Origin: Vogesella fluminis
GTDB lineage: Bacteria > Pseudomonadota > Gammaproteobacteria > Burkholderiales > Chromobacteriaceae
Direction of reading: 5' to 3'
Assembly: GCF_014652335.1 (NCBI RefSeq)
Contig: NZ_BMYP01000015.1
Span: 20,011-84,010, forward strand
Length of the DNA: 64,000 nucleotides
Shown: positions 49,523-58,670 of the stretch, piece after piece
How positions within the stretch are numbered: the first letter of the stretch is position 1
How the letters are laid out: each line of letters opens with the position of its first letter
The notes under the pieces: model-generated
The model's input: only the letters and a program-made list of their open reading frames with translations
Told to the model about the DNA's origin: nothing
The model's database searches: none
Position numbers and translations under genes: made by a program

Positions 49523-50485
49523 ATGAGAGTCAGCAGCAATACCCAGTACATCATGGGCACCTACAACCTGCAAAACAAGGGTTCCCAGCTCAATCGCCTC
49601 AATGAGCAGCTGTCAACCCTGAAGCGCATTAACCGGGCATCGGATGATCCGGTGGCGGCAGCAACACTGGTGGATATCAGCCAGTCCAAGTCGATGAATA
49701 CGCAGCAATCCAGCAATGCCAAGGCGGCCGCCTCGCAGCTGGCGGTTACCGATACCATTCTCGGCAATGTTTCCAACACCATCATTTCGATCAAGACCCT
49801 GGCGGTGCAGGCGGGCAATACCGTGCTGACCAACGAGGACCGGCAGGCGATCCAGAACGAAATGCGCGAGAAAGTGAAAGAGCTGGTGGCACTTGCCAAC
49901 AGTACCGACGGTGCGGCCAACTATATCTTCGGCGGCACCGACAAGAGCCAGCCGCCGTTTACCATGACGATACAGGCCACCGTGCCGCAGCTGGACATCC
50001 AGTATCAGGGCAATGACCAGCGCCAGTTCATGGCGATCTCGTCCAGCCGCGAGATTGCGGTCACCGAGCCGGGTTCGCAGGTATTCGGCCGCACCTCGAC
50101 GCCACCTGGTCCTGCTCCGGGGGGGCCGACTTCGGCCGGCAACGAGCTGTGGCAGTCGCTATCGGTGTTCGACGAGGCACTGTCGGCAGGTCCGCTGGAC
50201 CCCAACTATACGACCAATATAGCAAGCGCGATCCAGGGCCTGGATGACGGCCTGTCGCAGGTGCTGGCCAGCCGGGCATCGCTGGGCTCGCGTATGCAGG
50301 AAACCGATGCACTGATCGAGATGGGGGACGCGCTGAGCGTGCAGTACGCATCGCAGATCAGTAATCTGGAAGACCTGGATCTGGCCAAGGCGGTGTCCGA
50401 CTTCGAAATGGCAAGGACCGCGCTGGAAGTGACGCAGAAGACCTTTGCCCAGGTAAAAAGCCTGTCACTGTTCAACTACCTCTGA
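49523..50485 (+). CDS. flgL: Flagellar hook-filament junction protein FlgL (HAP3)
   Basis: This 320-residue junction protein has the N-terminus MRVSSNTQYIMGTYNLQNKGSQLNRLNEQLSTLKRINRASDDPVAA and the flagellin-like C-terminal helix LEDLDLAKAVSDFEMARTALEVTQKTFAQVKSLSLFNYL. AGAGG precedes the ATG. It is the last flagellar gene; argE follows after six bases. Confidence 0.97.
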   Translation: MRVSSNTQYIMGTYNLQNKGSQLNRLNEQLSTLKRINRASDDPVAAATLVDISQSKSMNTQQSSNAKAAASQLAVTDTILGNVSNTIISIKTLAVQAGNTVLTNEDRQAIQNEMREKVKELVALANSTDGAANYIFGGTDKSQPPFTMTIQATVPQLDIQYQGNDQRQFMAISSSREIAVTEPGSQVFGRTSTPPGPAPGGPTSAGNELWQSLSVFDEALSAGPLDPNYTTNIASAIQGLDDGLSQVLASRASLGSRMQETDALIEMGDALSVQYASQISNLEDLDLAKAVSDFEMARTALEVTQKTFAQVKSLSLFNYL

Positions 50486-50491
50486 TCCGCC

Positions 50492-51655
50492 ATGCAAGCC
50501 ATCCTCGCCCGGCTCATTGCATTCGACACCACCAGCCGTGAATCCAACCTGGCCCTGATCCGGTGGGTGGAGATCTATCTGGGGCAGTTTGGCGTGGCCA
50601 GCACGCTGACCTTTTCCGATGCCGGCGACAAGGCCAACCTGTTCGCGGTGATCGGGGACGCGGCGCTGCCGATCGTGGTGCTGTCCGGGCACACCGATGT
50701 GGTGCCGGTTGACGGTCAGAGCTGGCAAAGCGACCCCTTTGTCATGAGCGAGCGCGACGGCCGTCTCTACGGCCGCGGCAGCTGCGACATGAAGGGCTTC
50801 ATCGCCTGCGTGCTGTCCCTGGTCGAGGAGTGGACAAGGTTGGCCGCAGCCGGCCGGCTGCAGCGTGCCATCGGCATCGCGCTGTCTTACGACGAGGAGG
50901 TCGGCTGTCTGGGCATCGGGCGCCTGATTGCCGACTTGCAGCAGCGGCAGCTGCCGATCGAGGGCTGCATCATTGGCGAGCCGACCATGATGCGGCCGGT
51001 GATCGCGCACAAGGGCATTGCCCATTACCGTTGCCGCGTGCTCGGCCGCGCCGCGCATTCCTCGTTGACGCCCAAGGGCGTCAACGCCATCGAGTATGCC
51101 GCCAGGCTGATCGTGCACCTCCGCAAGCTGGCCGATGCCGAGCAGAGCTTCGGCATGCGTCAGGCGCTGTACGACGTGCCGTTCACCACCTTGCAGACCG
51201 GCGTCATCCACGGTGGCTCCGCGGCCAATATCGTGCCCAAGGATTGCGAGTTCGTGTTCGAGTGCCGCTGGCTGCCGGGCGACGATCACCAGCGTTTCGT
51301 CGACTCGGTGCGCGAATACGCGGCGCTGCTGAGCGTGGAGATGCGGCAGGTGGCGCCGGAGGCGGCGATCAGCTTCGAGCCGCTGGTCAATTGCCCGCCG
51401 TTCGAATCGGACGCCGGCAGCAGCGTGCGCCAGCATGTCGACGCGCTGTGTCACGGCTGCCGCGGCGAGGCGGTGGCCTATACCACCGAGGCCGGCCGCT
51501 TTGCCGAGGCCGGCATTGCCGCAGTGGTGTGCGGCCCCGGCTCGATCGAGCAGGCGCACCGTCCCGACGAGTTTGTCGAGCTTGGCCAACTGGCGCTGTG
51601 CCGTGACTGGCTGTTGCGGCTGACGGCACGTCTTTCCCGCCCGGCCGGGCTGTAA
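50492..51655 (+). CDS. argE: Acetylornithine deacetylase (M20 metallopeptidase family)
   Basis: ArgE hydrolyses N-acetylornithine to ornithine in arginine synthesis. The 387-residue M20 enzyme has the first metal motif LSGHTDVVPVDG, GRGSCDMKGFIACVL, the catalytic Glu pair in SYDEEVGCLG, and GRAAHSSLTPKGVNAIEYA in the dimerisation domain. It sits six bases after flgL, an unusual fusion to a flagellar operon, so it may be partly co-transcribed with flgKL. A full AAGG-type motif lies in frame at 50836-50848 and encodes Thr-Arg-Leu-Ala-Ala. Its stop TAA is the left copy of the target duplication of the element that follows. Confidence 0.93.
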   Translation: MQAILARLIAFDTTSRESNLALIRWVEIYLGQFGVASTLTFSDAGDKANLFAVIGDAALPIVVLSGHTDVVPVDGQSWQSDPFVMSERDGRLYGRGSCDMKGFIACVLSLVEEWTRLAAAGRLQRAIGIALSYDEEVGCLGIGRLIADLQQRQLPIEGCIIGEPTMMRPVIAHKGIAHYRCRVLGRAAHSSLTPKGVNAIEYAARLIVHLRKLADAEQSFGMRQALYDVPFTTLQTGVIHGGSAANIVPKDCEFVFECRWLPGDDHQRFVDSVREYAALLSVEMRQVAPEAAISFEPLVNCPPFESDAGSSVRQHVDALCHGCRGEAVAYTTEAGRFAEAGIAAVVCGPGSIEQAHRPDEFVELGQLALCRDWLLRLTARLSRPAGL

Positions 51656-51804
51656 GAGCCTGTTCACGATCTGCTGCAACTGGGCTCACGGGGCGATACT
51701 GCGTTGAAAACGGCTTCGGAATGCTCATTGACTCCACGTCAACTCCGCTTCCTCAGCCGTTTTCGCCTTGTCTCGCTCTAGCTCGCGAGATCATGAACAC
51801 GCTC
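51656..51804. mobile_element. 149-bp MITE-like element
   Basis: The terminal inverted repeats GAGCCTGTTCACGATCT (51656-51672) and AGATCATGAACACGCTC (51788-51804) match at 15 of 17 positions and are flanked by TAA on both sides (51653-51655 and 51805-51807), consistent with a three-base target duplication. Inside is a second inverted repeat, GAAAACGGCT and AGCCGTTTTC. No transposase fits in 149 bases, so it would be moved in trans, possibly by an IS5-type enzyme; that is inference. Confidence 0.78.
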
Positions 51805-51929
51805 TAAGAATCTTCTTTACTGTCTTTCGTTCCCCCTTCAAAATCCCGACCCTCCATTGCGGTGGAGTGTGATGCCCGCGCCGTTATCCACGGCGGCGGG
51901 CTTGTTGTCATTTCAAGGTGGGACAAACC

Positions 51930-53312
51930 ATGAAACAAACTACGCAACCCGCGACACCCGCGGGTCAGGCGCGGGATGCCTTTACCAGCAGCTTCGGCGT
52001 GCTGGCGGCGACGCTCGGCTCTGCGGTCGGGCTGGGCAATATCTGGAAGTTTCCTTATGTCACCGGCGCCAACGGCGGCGCCGGTTTCCTGCTGGTGTAC
52101 CTGCTGGCCACGCTGCTGGTCGGCCTGCCGGTGATGATTGCCGAGATCATGCTTGGCCGCAAAGCCAAGGCCGACGCGGTCACCACCTTGCGGGTGCTGG
52201 CACCGGCCGGGCAATACTGGTGGCTGATCGGCGCCTCCGGGGTGCTGGCGGCGTTCCTGATTCTGTCGTTCTATTCCGAAGTGGCGGGCTGGGTGTTCGC
52301 CTATGTGTTCAAGGCCATCGGCGGCGACATCCTGAGCAAGGACCCGGCGCAGACCTCGGCCGCGTTCGGCGCGCTGGTGTCCGATCCCGTGCAGTCTTTG
52401 CTGTGGCAGTGGGGCGTGCTGCTGTTCATCGGCAGCATCCTGTTGCTGGGCGTGGCCAAGGGCATCGAGGCGGTCACCAAGCGGCTGATGCCGGTGCTGT
52501 TCATCCTGCTGCTGGTGCTGGGCGTGCGCAGCCTGATGCTGCCGGGCGCGGCGCAGGGGCTGGCCTTTTTGTTCGCCCCCGATTTTGCCAAGATCACCGC
52601 CGAAGTGGCGCTGATCGCGATGGGGCTGGCGTTCTTCAAGCTGTCGATCGGCATGGGCACCATGATGACCTACGGCAGCTATTTCCGTGACGACCAGAAC
52701 ATCCCCACCACCACGGTGCGGGTGATGAGCGCCGACCTGTTCGTGTCGATGCTGGCCGGTATCGTGGTGTTCCCGGCGGTGTTCACCTTCGGCTTCAAGC
52801 CGGAAGCCGGGCCGTCGCTGCTGTTCATCACCATCCCGGCGGTGTTCGCCAGCATGCCGATGGGGCACCTGTTCATGGTGCTGTTCTTCGTGCTGTCGGC
52901 GGTGGCAGCCACCGGGGCGATGCTGTCGCTGCTGGAGGTACCGGTATCGGTGATGGTGGGGCGTTTCAATATCAGCCGTGCCAGGGCGACGCTGATCAAC
53001 CTGCTGCTGCTGGTCGTGATCGGCGCCAGCTGCGCGCTGTCCAATAGTGTGTTGGCCGACGTCAAACTGTTGGGCATGACCTTCTTCGACTTGTTCGACT
53101 TCGTGTCGTCGTCCATCCTGTTGCCGATAGGCGGCATCTTCATCTGCCTGTTCGTATCCTGGATGTGGGGCAAGGACAAGATGATGGTGGCGCTGTCGAA
53201 CGAGGGTGTGCTGCACAACCGTGTCGTGGTGCAGCTGCTGTACGCGCTGCTGAAGTACGTGACCCCGCTGCTGATCCTGCTGGTGATGCTGAAGGGGCTG
53301 GGGCTGCTGTAA
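51930..53312 (+). CDS. Sodium-dependent transporter of the NSS/SNF family
   Basis: This 460-residue protein has 11-12 membrane helices and the NSS hallmark near the N-terminus, LGSAVGLGNIWKFPYVTGANGGAGFLLVYLL, which contains the Na+ and substrate site of LeuT-type transporters. IGMGTMMTYGSYFRDDQNIP matches the TM6 region. It likely imports an amino acid or related compound with sodium. The start at 51930 has an AAGGTGG ribosome site; a GTG 12 bases earlier is less likely. The substrate is not predictable here. Confidence 0.94.
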   Translation: MKQTTQPATPAGQARDAFTSSFGVLAATLGSAVGLGNIWKFPYVTGANGGAGFLLVYLLATLLVGLPVMIAEIMLGRKAKADAVTTLRVLAPAGQYWWLIGASGVLAAFLILSFYSEVAGWVFAYVFKAIGGDILSKDPAQTSAAFGALVSDPVQSLLWQWGVLLFIGSILLLGVAKGIEAVTKRLMPVLFILLLVLGVRSLMLPGAAQGLAFLFAPDFAKITAEVALIAMGLAFFKLSIGMGTMMTYGSYFRDDQNIPTTTVRVMSADLFVSMLAGIVVFPAVFTFGFKPEAGPSLLFITIPAVFASMPMGHLFMVLFFVLSAVAATGAMLSLLEVPVSVMVGRFNISRARATLINLLLLVVIGASCALSNSVLADVKLLGMTFFDLFDFVSSSILLPIGGIFICLFVSWMWGKDKMMVALSNEGVLHNRVVVQLLYALLKYVTPLLILLVMLKGLGLL

Positions 53313-53390
53313 GTCGGGCAGGGGCTGCCGTATCGGCGGTCTCTGCTATAGAACAAGCAGGGGCAGAACGAGCGGAAACGGGAGATGAGG

Positions 53391-53885
53391 ATGGCCAGCC
53401 GATTGCTGATCAGTGCCGCTGCCTGCGGTGGCGTACTGGGGTTGTGGTTGCTGCTGGCGCCGGAGCGCCTGCCGGTGGCGGAGTCCGTGTTTCCGCCGGA
53501 TCGCAATGGCGACCTGCTGCGTGACGACGTGGGCGACATGATCGCCGCGCGTTTTGCCGGCAATGCCGCGGCGTTTGCCGCCAGCAGCCAGCTGGCGCGG
53601 GCGTGGCAGCGCGCGGTGCGGCAGACCGATCCGGCCAGGCTGGGGCCGGAGGTGACGCAGGTACGCTACGCGATGTCCTGTGTGCTGGGTGAGCCTACGC
53701 TGGGCAAGGCCAGGGTTGATGCGCAGACCATGCTGCACTTCCTCGACCTGCTGCATGCGCGGATGTTCGATACCCCGGCGCGGCGCCAGCTGTGGCAGCA
53801 GTACGAACGCAGCGCCAGCCGCATTCCGCACGGGGAAACGCCGCTCAATCCCTGCCGTTTCGACATCGCGGCGCTGGCGGGCTGA
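53391..53885 (+). CDS. Unknown exported or membrane-anchored protein
   Basis: This 164-residue protein has an N-terminal hydrophobic stretch (LLISAAACGGVLGLWLLLAPERL) that looks like a signal anchor or signal peptide. The DRNGDLLRDDVGDMIAARF segment resembles a calcium-binding loop. Two Cys in the mature part (MSCVLG and NPCRF) could pair. The start at 53391 has GGGAG six bases upstream; an in-frame ATG at 53385 is also possible. I do not recognise the family. Confidence 0.65.
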   Translation: MASRLLISAAACGGVLGLWLLLAPERLPVAESVFPPDRNGDLLRDDVGDMIAARFAGNAAAFAASSQLARAWQRAVRQTDPARLGPEVTQVRYAMSCVLGEPTLGKARVDAQTMLHFLDLLHARMFDTPARRQLWQQYERSASRIPHGETPLNPCRFDIAALAG

Positions 53886-53905
53886 GCCGGTCACGCCATC
53901 AGGCA

Positions 53906-53937
53906 AACGTTGGCCGCAAGTGATTGCGGCCAACGTT
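53906..53937. repeat. Inverted motif pair acting as bidirectional terminator candidate
   Basis: AACGTTGGCCGCA and its complement flank an eight-base loop (including AA/TT pairs) and the stem is followed by T5 on the plus strand. It lies exactly between two convergent genes (stops at 53885 and 53940) and is the clearest case of the motif forming an intrinsic terminator. Confidence 0.93.
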
Positions 53938-53939
53938 TT

Positions 53940-54185
53940 TCATTCGCCTTTCGGGCGCAGGGCGGCGAGGGCGGCCTTTTGCATTTCCAGGGTACGGATC
54001 TGCATCGACAGCGCACCCAGGTTCATGGTGAGCCAGCTTTCCACCACGCGCAGCTCGGCCATGCGGCGGTCGATTTCCTCTTCGCTCATCGGCGGCAGGA
54101 AGGGCTGCGCACCCGGCGGTGTTGCGTTTTGCATCATCTGGCGGAACAGGGCGAACGGATCGGCAGGGTTGAAATCGGCACTCAT
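53940..54185 (-). CDS. PhaM-like small protein (PHA granule-associated type)
   Basis: This 81-residue protein has the helical block EEEIDRRMAELRVVESWLTMNLGALSMQIRTLEMQKAAL, which strongly recalls the conserved segment of PhaM, a polyhydroxyalkanoate granule protein that activates PHA synthase and contacts DNA in Ralstonia. It lacks the long basic C-terminus of Ralstonia PhaM. The start at 54185 has GGAG six bases upstream; the GTG 12 bases earlier is less likely. No PHA synthase gene is in the window. Confidence 0.68.
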   Translation of the reverse strand: MSADFNPADPFALFRQMMQNATPPGAQPFLPPMSEEEIDRRMAELRVVESWLTMNLGALSMQIRTLEMQKAALAALRPKGE

Positions 54186-54197
54186 CGTAATCTCCAC

Positions 54198-54210
54198 AAG
54201 GTTGGCCGCA
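54198..54210 (+). repeat. AAGGTTGGCCGCA motif between PhaM-like gene and maeB
   Basis: A full copy lies just upstream of the PhaM-like start and next to the maeB terminator. Confidence 0.85.
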
Positions 54211-54212
54211 AC

Positions 54213-54245
54213 ATAAAAAAACGGGTGAACATGACGTTCACCCGT
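54213..54245 (-). terminator. maeB terminator
   Basis: ACGGGTGAAC (54221-54230) and GTTCACCCGT (54236-54245) form a ten-base stem with a five-base loop, followed by T6 on the minus strand. Confidence 0.93.
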
Positions 54246-54267
54246 TCAGTATAACCACTATCGGCGC

Positions 54268-56544
54268 TTAGCCATTTGCCTGTACATCCACCGCCGCCAG
54301 CGCCACCATGTTGATGATGCGGCGTACCGAGGAGATCGGGGTCAGGATGTGCACCGGCTTGGCCATGCCCATCAGGATCGGGCCGATGGTCACGCCGTCG
54401 GACGCCGATACGCGCAGCAGGTTGTAGCTGATGTTGGCCGCTTCCACGTTCGGCATCACCAGCAGGTTGGCCGCACCTTTCAGCGGGCTGTCCGGCATTG
54501 CCTGCTGGCGGATGCTTTCCACCAGTGCCGCGTCACCCTGCATCTCGCCGTCTACCTCCAGCCCCGGGTGTGCTTGCTGGATCAGATCCAGAGCATCGCG
54601 CATCTTGCAGGCACCTTCGGTGTTCCAGGTGCCGAAGCTGGAGTTGGACAGCAGTGCCACTTTCGGGTTGATGCCGAAGCGGCGTACCGATTGTGCCGCC
54701 ATCTCGGTAATGGCTGCCAGTTGCTTGGCATCCGGATTGGCATTGACATAGGTATCGGCGATGAAGATGTTGCCGTTTGGCAGGATCAGGGCGTTCATCG
54801 CGGCGGCTACCTTGTCCTCGCGGGCGTAGCCGATCACGTTCTCGATGATGTCGAAGTGCTGGCGGTACGGGCCGTAGGTACCGCAGATCAGCGCATCGGC
54901 CTCGCCGCGACGTACCATCAGCGCGCCGATCAGGGTGGTATTGCCGATCACGCGGCGACGTGCCTGTTCCTGCGACACGCCCTTGCGCTTCATCAGCTGG
55001 TAGTAGTCCTTCCAGTACTCGGCGTAGCGCGGATCGGATTCGTTGTTGACCAGCTCGAAATCCTTGCCGATTTCCAGCTTCAGGCCCAGTTTCTTGATGC
55101 GCTTCTCGATCACGGCCGGACGACCGATCAGGATCGGGAACGCCAGGCCTTGTGCCGCGATTTCCTGGGTGGCGTGCAGCACGCGCTCGTCTTCACCTTC
55201 GGCCATGACCACGCGCTTGAGTGCTTTCTTGGCCTGGGAGAACACCGGCTTCATGAACAGGTTGGTCTTGTACACGAACTGCGCCAGCTGGTCGATGTAG
55301 GCGTCGAAGTCCTTGATCGGGCGGGTGGCAACGCCGGAATCCATCGCCGCCTTGGCCACTGCCGGGGCGATCTTCACGATCAGGCGCGGGTCGAACGGCT
55401 TCGGAATCACGTATTCCGGGCCGAAAGACAGCTCCTGGTCACCATAGGCGGTGGCGACCACGTCGTTCTGCTCGGCCATGGCCAGGTCGGCGATGGCGCG
55501 CACGGTGGCCAGCTTCATCTCTTCATTGATGGTGGTGGCGCCCACGTCCAGCGCACCGCGGAAGATGAACGGGAAGCACAGCACGTTGTTGACCTGGTTC
55601 GGGAAGTCGGAACGGCCGGTACCGATGATGGCATCCGGACGGACTTCCTTCACCAGTGGCGGCAGGATTTCCGGTTCCGGGTTGGCCATGGCCAGAATCA
55701 CCGGGTAGGCGGCCATGGATTTCACCATGTCCTGGGTGACCAGTTTCGGGCCGGACAGACCCATGAAGATGTCGGCGCCGACCATGGCGTCCGCCAGCTT
55801 GCGCTGGCCGTTGTCCGGGATGGCGAAGCGCTTCTTCGATTCGTCCATCTTGTCGTCGCGGTCCTGGTAGATCACGCCCTTGGAGTCGCAGACGGTGATG
55901 TTCTCGCGCTTCACGCCCAGCGCTACCAAGAGCTCAAGGCAGGCGATGGCGGCGGCGCCGGCGCCGGAGGCGACCACGCGCACGTTGCCGATTTCCTTGT
56001 TCACCAGGCGCAGCGAGTTCAGTACCGCGGCGGCGGCCACGATGGCGGTGCCGTGCTGGTCATCGTGGAACACCGGGATGTTCATGCGCTCACGGCACTT
56101 CTTCTCGATGTAGAAGCACTCCGGAGCCTTGATGTCTTCCAGGTTGATGCCGCCGAAGGTCGGCTCCATCGCGCAGATGATGTCGACCAGCTTGTCCGGG
56201 TCGTTTTCGTTAAGCTCGATGTCGAACACGTCGACGCCGGCAAACTTCTTGAACAGCACGCCTTTGCCTTCCATCACCGGCTTGCCGGCCAGCGGGCCGA
56301 TATTGCCCAGGCCCAGCACGGCGGTACCGTTGGTGACCACGGCCACCAGGTTGCCACGGGCGGTGTACTTGTAGGCGTTCAGCGGGTCTTCCACGATCGC
56401 GTCGCAAGGTGCTGCCACACCTGGCGAGTAGGCAAGGGCCAGGTCGCGCTGGGTGGCCAGCGGCTTGGTAGGGGCGACCTGGATCTTGCCCGGCTGCGGA
56501 AACTGGTGGAAATCGAGTGCGGCTTGGCGCAGTTGCTCGTCCAT
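54268..56544 (-). CDS. maeB: NADP-dependent malic enzyme with phosphotransacetylase-like domain
   Basis: This 758-residue MaeB-type enzyme decarboxylates malate to pyruvate and makes NADPH. Residues 1-425 are the malic enzyme part: [64 protein letters not shown]. Residues 430-758 are a phosphate-acetyltransferase-like regulatory domain with [14 protein letters not shown] and [11 protein letters not shown]. It is next to the C4-dicarboxylate TRAP genes, with which it makes a plausible succinate/malate-use module. A motif copy lies in frame at 54467. Confidence 0.97.
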   Translation of the reverse strand: MDEQLRQAALDFHQFPQPGKIQVAPTKPLATQRDLALAYSPGVAAPCDAIVEDPLNAYKYTARGNLVAVVTNGTAVLGLGNIGPLAGKPVMEGKGVLFKKFAGVDVFDIELNENDPDKLVDIICAMEPTFGGINLEDIKAPECFYIEKKCRERMNIPVFHDDQHGTAIVAAAAVLNSLRLVNKEIGNVRVVASGAGAAAIACLELLVALGVKRENITVCDSKGVIYQDRDDKMDESKKRFAIPDNGQRKLADAMVGADIFMGLSGPKLVTQDMVKSMAAYPVILAMANPEPEILPPLVKEVRPDAIIGTGRSDFPNQVNNVLCFPFIFRGALDVGATTINEEMKLATVRAIADLAMAEQNDVVATAYGDQELSFGPEYVIPKPFDPRLIVKIAPAVAKAAMDSGVATRPIKDFDAYIDQLAQFVYKTNLFMKPVFSQAKKALKRVVMAEGEDERVLHATQEIAAQGLAFPILIGRPAVIEKRIKKLGLKLEIGKDFELVNNESDPRYAEYWKDYYQLMKRKGVSQEQARRRVIGNTTLIGALMVRRGEADALICGTYGPYRQHFDIIENVIGYAREDKVAAAMNALILPNGNIFIADTYVNANPDAKQLAAITEMAAQSVRRFGINPKVALLSNSSFGTWNTEGACKMRDALDLIQQAHPGLEVDGEMQGDAALVESIRQQAMPDSPLKGAANLLVMPNVEAANISYNLLRVSASDGVTIGPILMGMAKPVHILTPISSVRRIINMVALAAVDVQANG

Positions 56545-56633
56545 TCTGTTGGCTCCTGATTATTATTTCATGAGGGTGTGGAGAGGGTTGACATTATAGG
56601 GCCAACCCTTGGTTACGGGCTATGCCGTGTCCG

Positions 56634-56668
56634 ACAAAAAACGCGACGGGAAAATCCCGTCGCGTTTT
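56634..56668 (-). terminator. dctM terminator
   Basis: ACGCGACGGGA (56641-56651) and TCCCGTCGCGT (56655-56665) form an 11-base stem with a three-base loop, flanked by T-runs in both orientations. A motif copy starts at its plus-strand edge. Confidence 0.92.
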
Positions 56669-56680
56669 GCGGCCAACCTT
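56668..56680 (-). repeat. AAGGTTGGCCGCA motif beside the dctM terminator
   Basis: A minus-strand copy lies immediately between the dctM stop and the terminator stem. Confidence 0.85.
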
Positions 56681-57960
56681 TACATGCCTAGTGCATTGGG
56701 TAGCCACAGTGAAACGGCGGGCACATAGGTGATCAGCATCAGATAGGCGATCATCACCAGGATCCACGGTGCGCAGGCCTTGGTGACGTCGGTCAACCCC
56801 ATCTTGGCGATGCCGGAGGCCACGTACAGGTTCAGCCCCACCGGCGGCGTGATCATGCCGATCTCCATGTTGACGGTCATCACGATGCCGAGGTGGATCG
56901 GGTCGATGCCCAGCGACATCGCCACCGGGAACAGGATGGGCGCGGTGATCAGCAGCACCGACGACGGCTCCATGAAGTTGCCGGCGACCAGCAGCAGCAG
57001 GTTGACCACCAGCAGGAACATCCACGGCGACAGGCCCTGCTCGTTGATCCAGCCGGCCAGGTTCTGCGGGATGCTTTCACTGGTCAGCAGGAAGGAGAAC
57101 AGCACCGCGTTGGTGATGATGTACAGCAGCATCGCCGACATGTTGGCGGAGTCGATCAGCACCTTGGGCACCTGCTTCCAGCCGATGTCCTTGTACACGA
57201 ACAGCGCCACGACAAAGGCGTACACCGCCGACATCGCCGCCGCCTCGGTGGCGGTGAAAATGCCGGAGTAGATGCCGCCGATCACCACGATGATCAGGAA
57301 CAGGCCCCAGAAGCTTTCGCGGAAGGCGCTGATGCGCTCGCCCCAGCTGGCTTTCGGCAGTCGCGGGTAGTTCTTTTTCTTGGCGACGATCCAGGTCACG
57401 GCCAGCAGTAGCATGGCCAACAGCAGCCCCGGTACCACGCCGGCCATGAACAGCTTGCCGATCGAGGAGTTGGTGGACACCGCATAGATCACCATCACGA
57501 TCGACGGCGGAATCAGGATGCCGAGGCCGCCGGCGGTGCCGATGACGCCGACACCGAATTCCTTTGGATAGCCCTGTTTCACCATCGCCGGCAGCAGGAT
57601 AGAGCCGATCGCCACCACCGTCGCCGGGCTGGAGCCGGACACCGCGGCAAACAGTGCACAGGCCACCACCCCGGCCAGTGCCAGGCCGCCATGCCAGTGG
57701 CCGACGATGGAGGAGGCGAAGTGGATCATGCGCCTGGCCACGCCGCCGTGGGTGAGGAAGTTGCCGGCGAGGATGAAGAACGGGATCGCCATGATCTCGA
57801 ACTTCTCGATGCCGGTGAACAGCTTCAGTGCCACCGATTCGACCGGCACGTCGGTCATGGTGAACAGGAAGGTCAGTACCGTCAGGCCGAGGGAAATCGA
57901 GATCGGCATCCCGGTCAGCATCAGTACGGTAAGGATGCCAAAGATGATGAGGGCGGTCAT
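56680..57960 (-). CDS. dctM: TRAP transporter large permease subunit
   Basis: This 426-residue DctM protein has about 12 membrane helices. Family marks are GILTVLMLTGMPISISLGL, FFILAGNFLTHGGVARRMI, AAVSGSSPATVVAIGSILLPAM, GGLGILIPPSIVMVIYAV and GMITPPVGLNLYVASGI. It carries the substrate path and sodium coupling. Its start overlaps the dctQ stop by four bases. Confidence 0.97.
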   Translation of the reverse strand: MTALIIFGILTVLMLTGMPISISLGLTVLTFLFTMTDVPVESVALKLFTGIEKFEIMAIPFFILAGNFLTHGGVARRMIHFASSIVGHWHGGLALAGVVACALFAAVSGSSPATVVAIGSILLPAMVKQGYPKEFGVGVIGTAGGLGILIPPSIVMVIYAVSTNSSIGKLFMAGVVPGLLLAMLLLAVTWIVAKKKNYPRLPKASWGERISAFRESFWGLFLIIVVIGGIYSGIFTATEAAAMSAVYAFVVALFVYKDIGWKQVPKVLIDSANMSAMLLYIITNAVLFSFLLTSESIPQNLAGWINEQGLSPWMFLLVVNLLLLVAGNFMEPSSVLLITAPILFPVAMSLGIDPIHLGIVMTVNMEIGMITPPVGLNLYVASGIAKMGLTDVTKACAPWILVMIAYLMLITYVPAVSLWLPNALGM

Positions 57961-58613
57961 TGTTGGCCTCCTTTGCGAGCATTGTTGCTGGCAGCTTGCT
58001 CTTGTCCTTCTGTGGTCACCGCAACGGCATCATCCTCGATACCTTCGACATGACCTTGGTCATGATGCGGCAATTCACCGGTCTTGCTGAATATCCACGC
58101 CACCTGCAAAAAGCGGAAACACATCAGGAGCGAGGCTACGGGAATGGCGGAGTAGACTTTCCAGGTTGACCATTCCAGGTCCGGGGTGGTCGGGCCTTCA
58201 AAGAAGTCGCCGCTGTCCATGCCAAGGGTGGTGTAGGTGGCATAAGCCATGCCGTTTTCCCATACGAAATGACTGCCAAGTACGCTAATGATGCCGGTGA
58301 ACAAGGCCCCGGCAAACAGGCCGAACAGTACGAACTTGCTGCGCAGCGGGGTCTCGAAGGTGTTGATCAAGACATCAACGCCGACGTGGATGCCGGTGCG
58401 CACGCCGTAGGCGGCACCGATCTTGGCCATCCACACGAACATGTAGATGGTCAGCTCCTGCGCCCAGCCCATGTTGATTTCAAGGAAAACGGGCTGCAGG
58501 GCCTCGATACCGCTGCCGTAGCGGTGCAGCACGGAGGCAAAGGTGATCAGGGTGGCCGCAGCCATGAGGAAGGCGATCAGCCACTCCTCCAGATAGTCGA
58601 GTAGTTTGAGCAC
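57957..58613 (-). CDS. dctQ: TRAP transporter small permease subunit
   Basis: This 218-residue DctQ-type protein has four membrane helices, with LHRYGSGI, the MGWAQELTIYMFVWMAKIGAAYGVRTGIHVGVDVL core and a C-terminal acidic, hydrophilic tail of about 40 residues. It bridges DctM and the binding protein. Confidence 0.95.
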   Translation of the reverse strand: MLKLLDYLEEWLIAFLMAAATLITFASVLHRYGSGIEALQPVFLEINMGWAQELTIYMFVWMAKIGAAYGVRTGIHVGVDVLINTFETPLRSKFVLFGLFAGALFTGIISVLGSHFVWENGMAYATYTTLGMDSGDFFEGPTTPDLEWSTWKVYSAIPVASLLMCFRFLQVAWIFSKTGELPHHDQGHVEGIEDDAVAVTTEGQEQAASNNARKGGQQ

Positions 58614-58630
58614 GGTGGTTCTCCGTATAG

Positions 58631-58655
58631 AAAAGCGCCCGCATCAAGCGGGCGC
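58631..58655 (-). terminator. Attenuator-like hairpin between dctP and dctQ
   Basis: GCGCCCGC (58635-58642) and GCGGGCGC (58648-58655) form an eight-base GC-only stem followed by T4 on the minus strand. Partial termination here would make binding protein more abundant than permease, as is common in such operons. Confidence 0.78.
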
Positions 58656-58670
58656 CCTTGTGCCAAGGCC

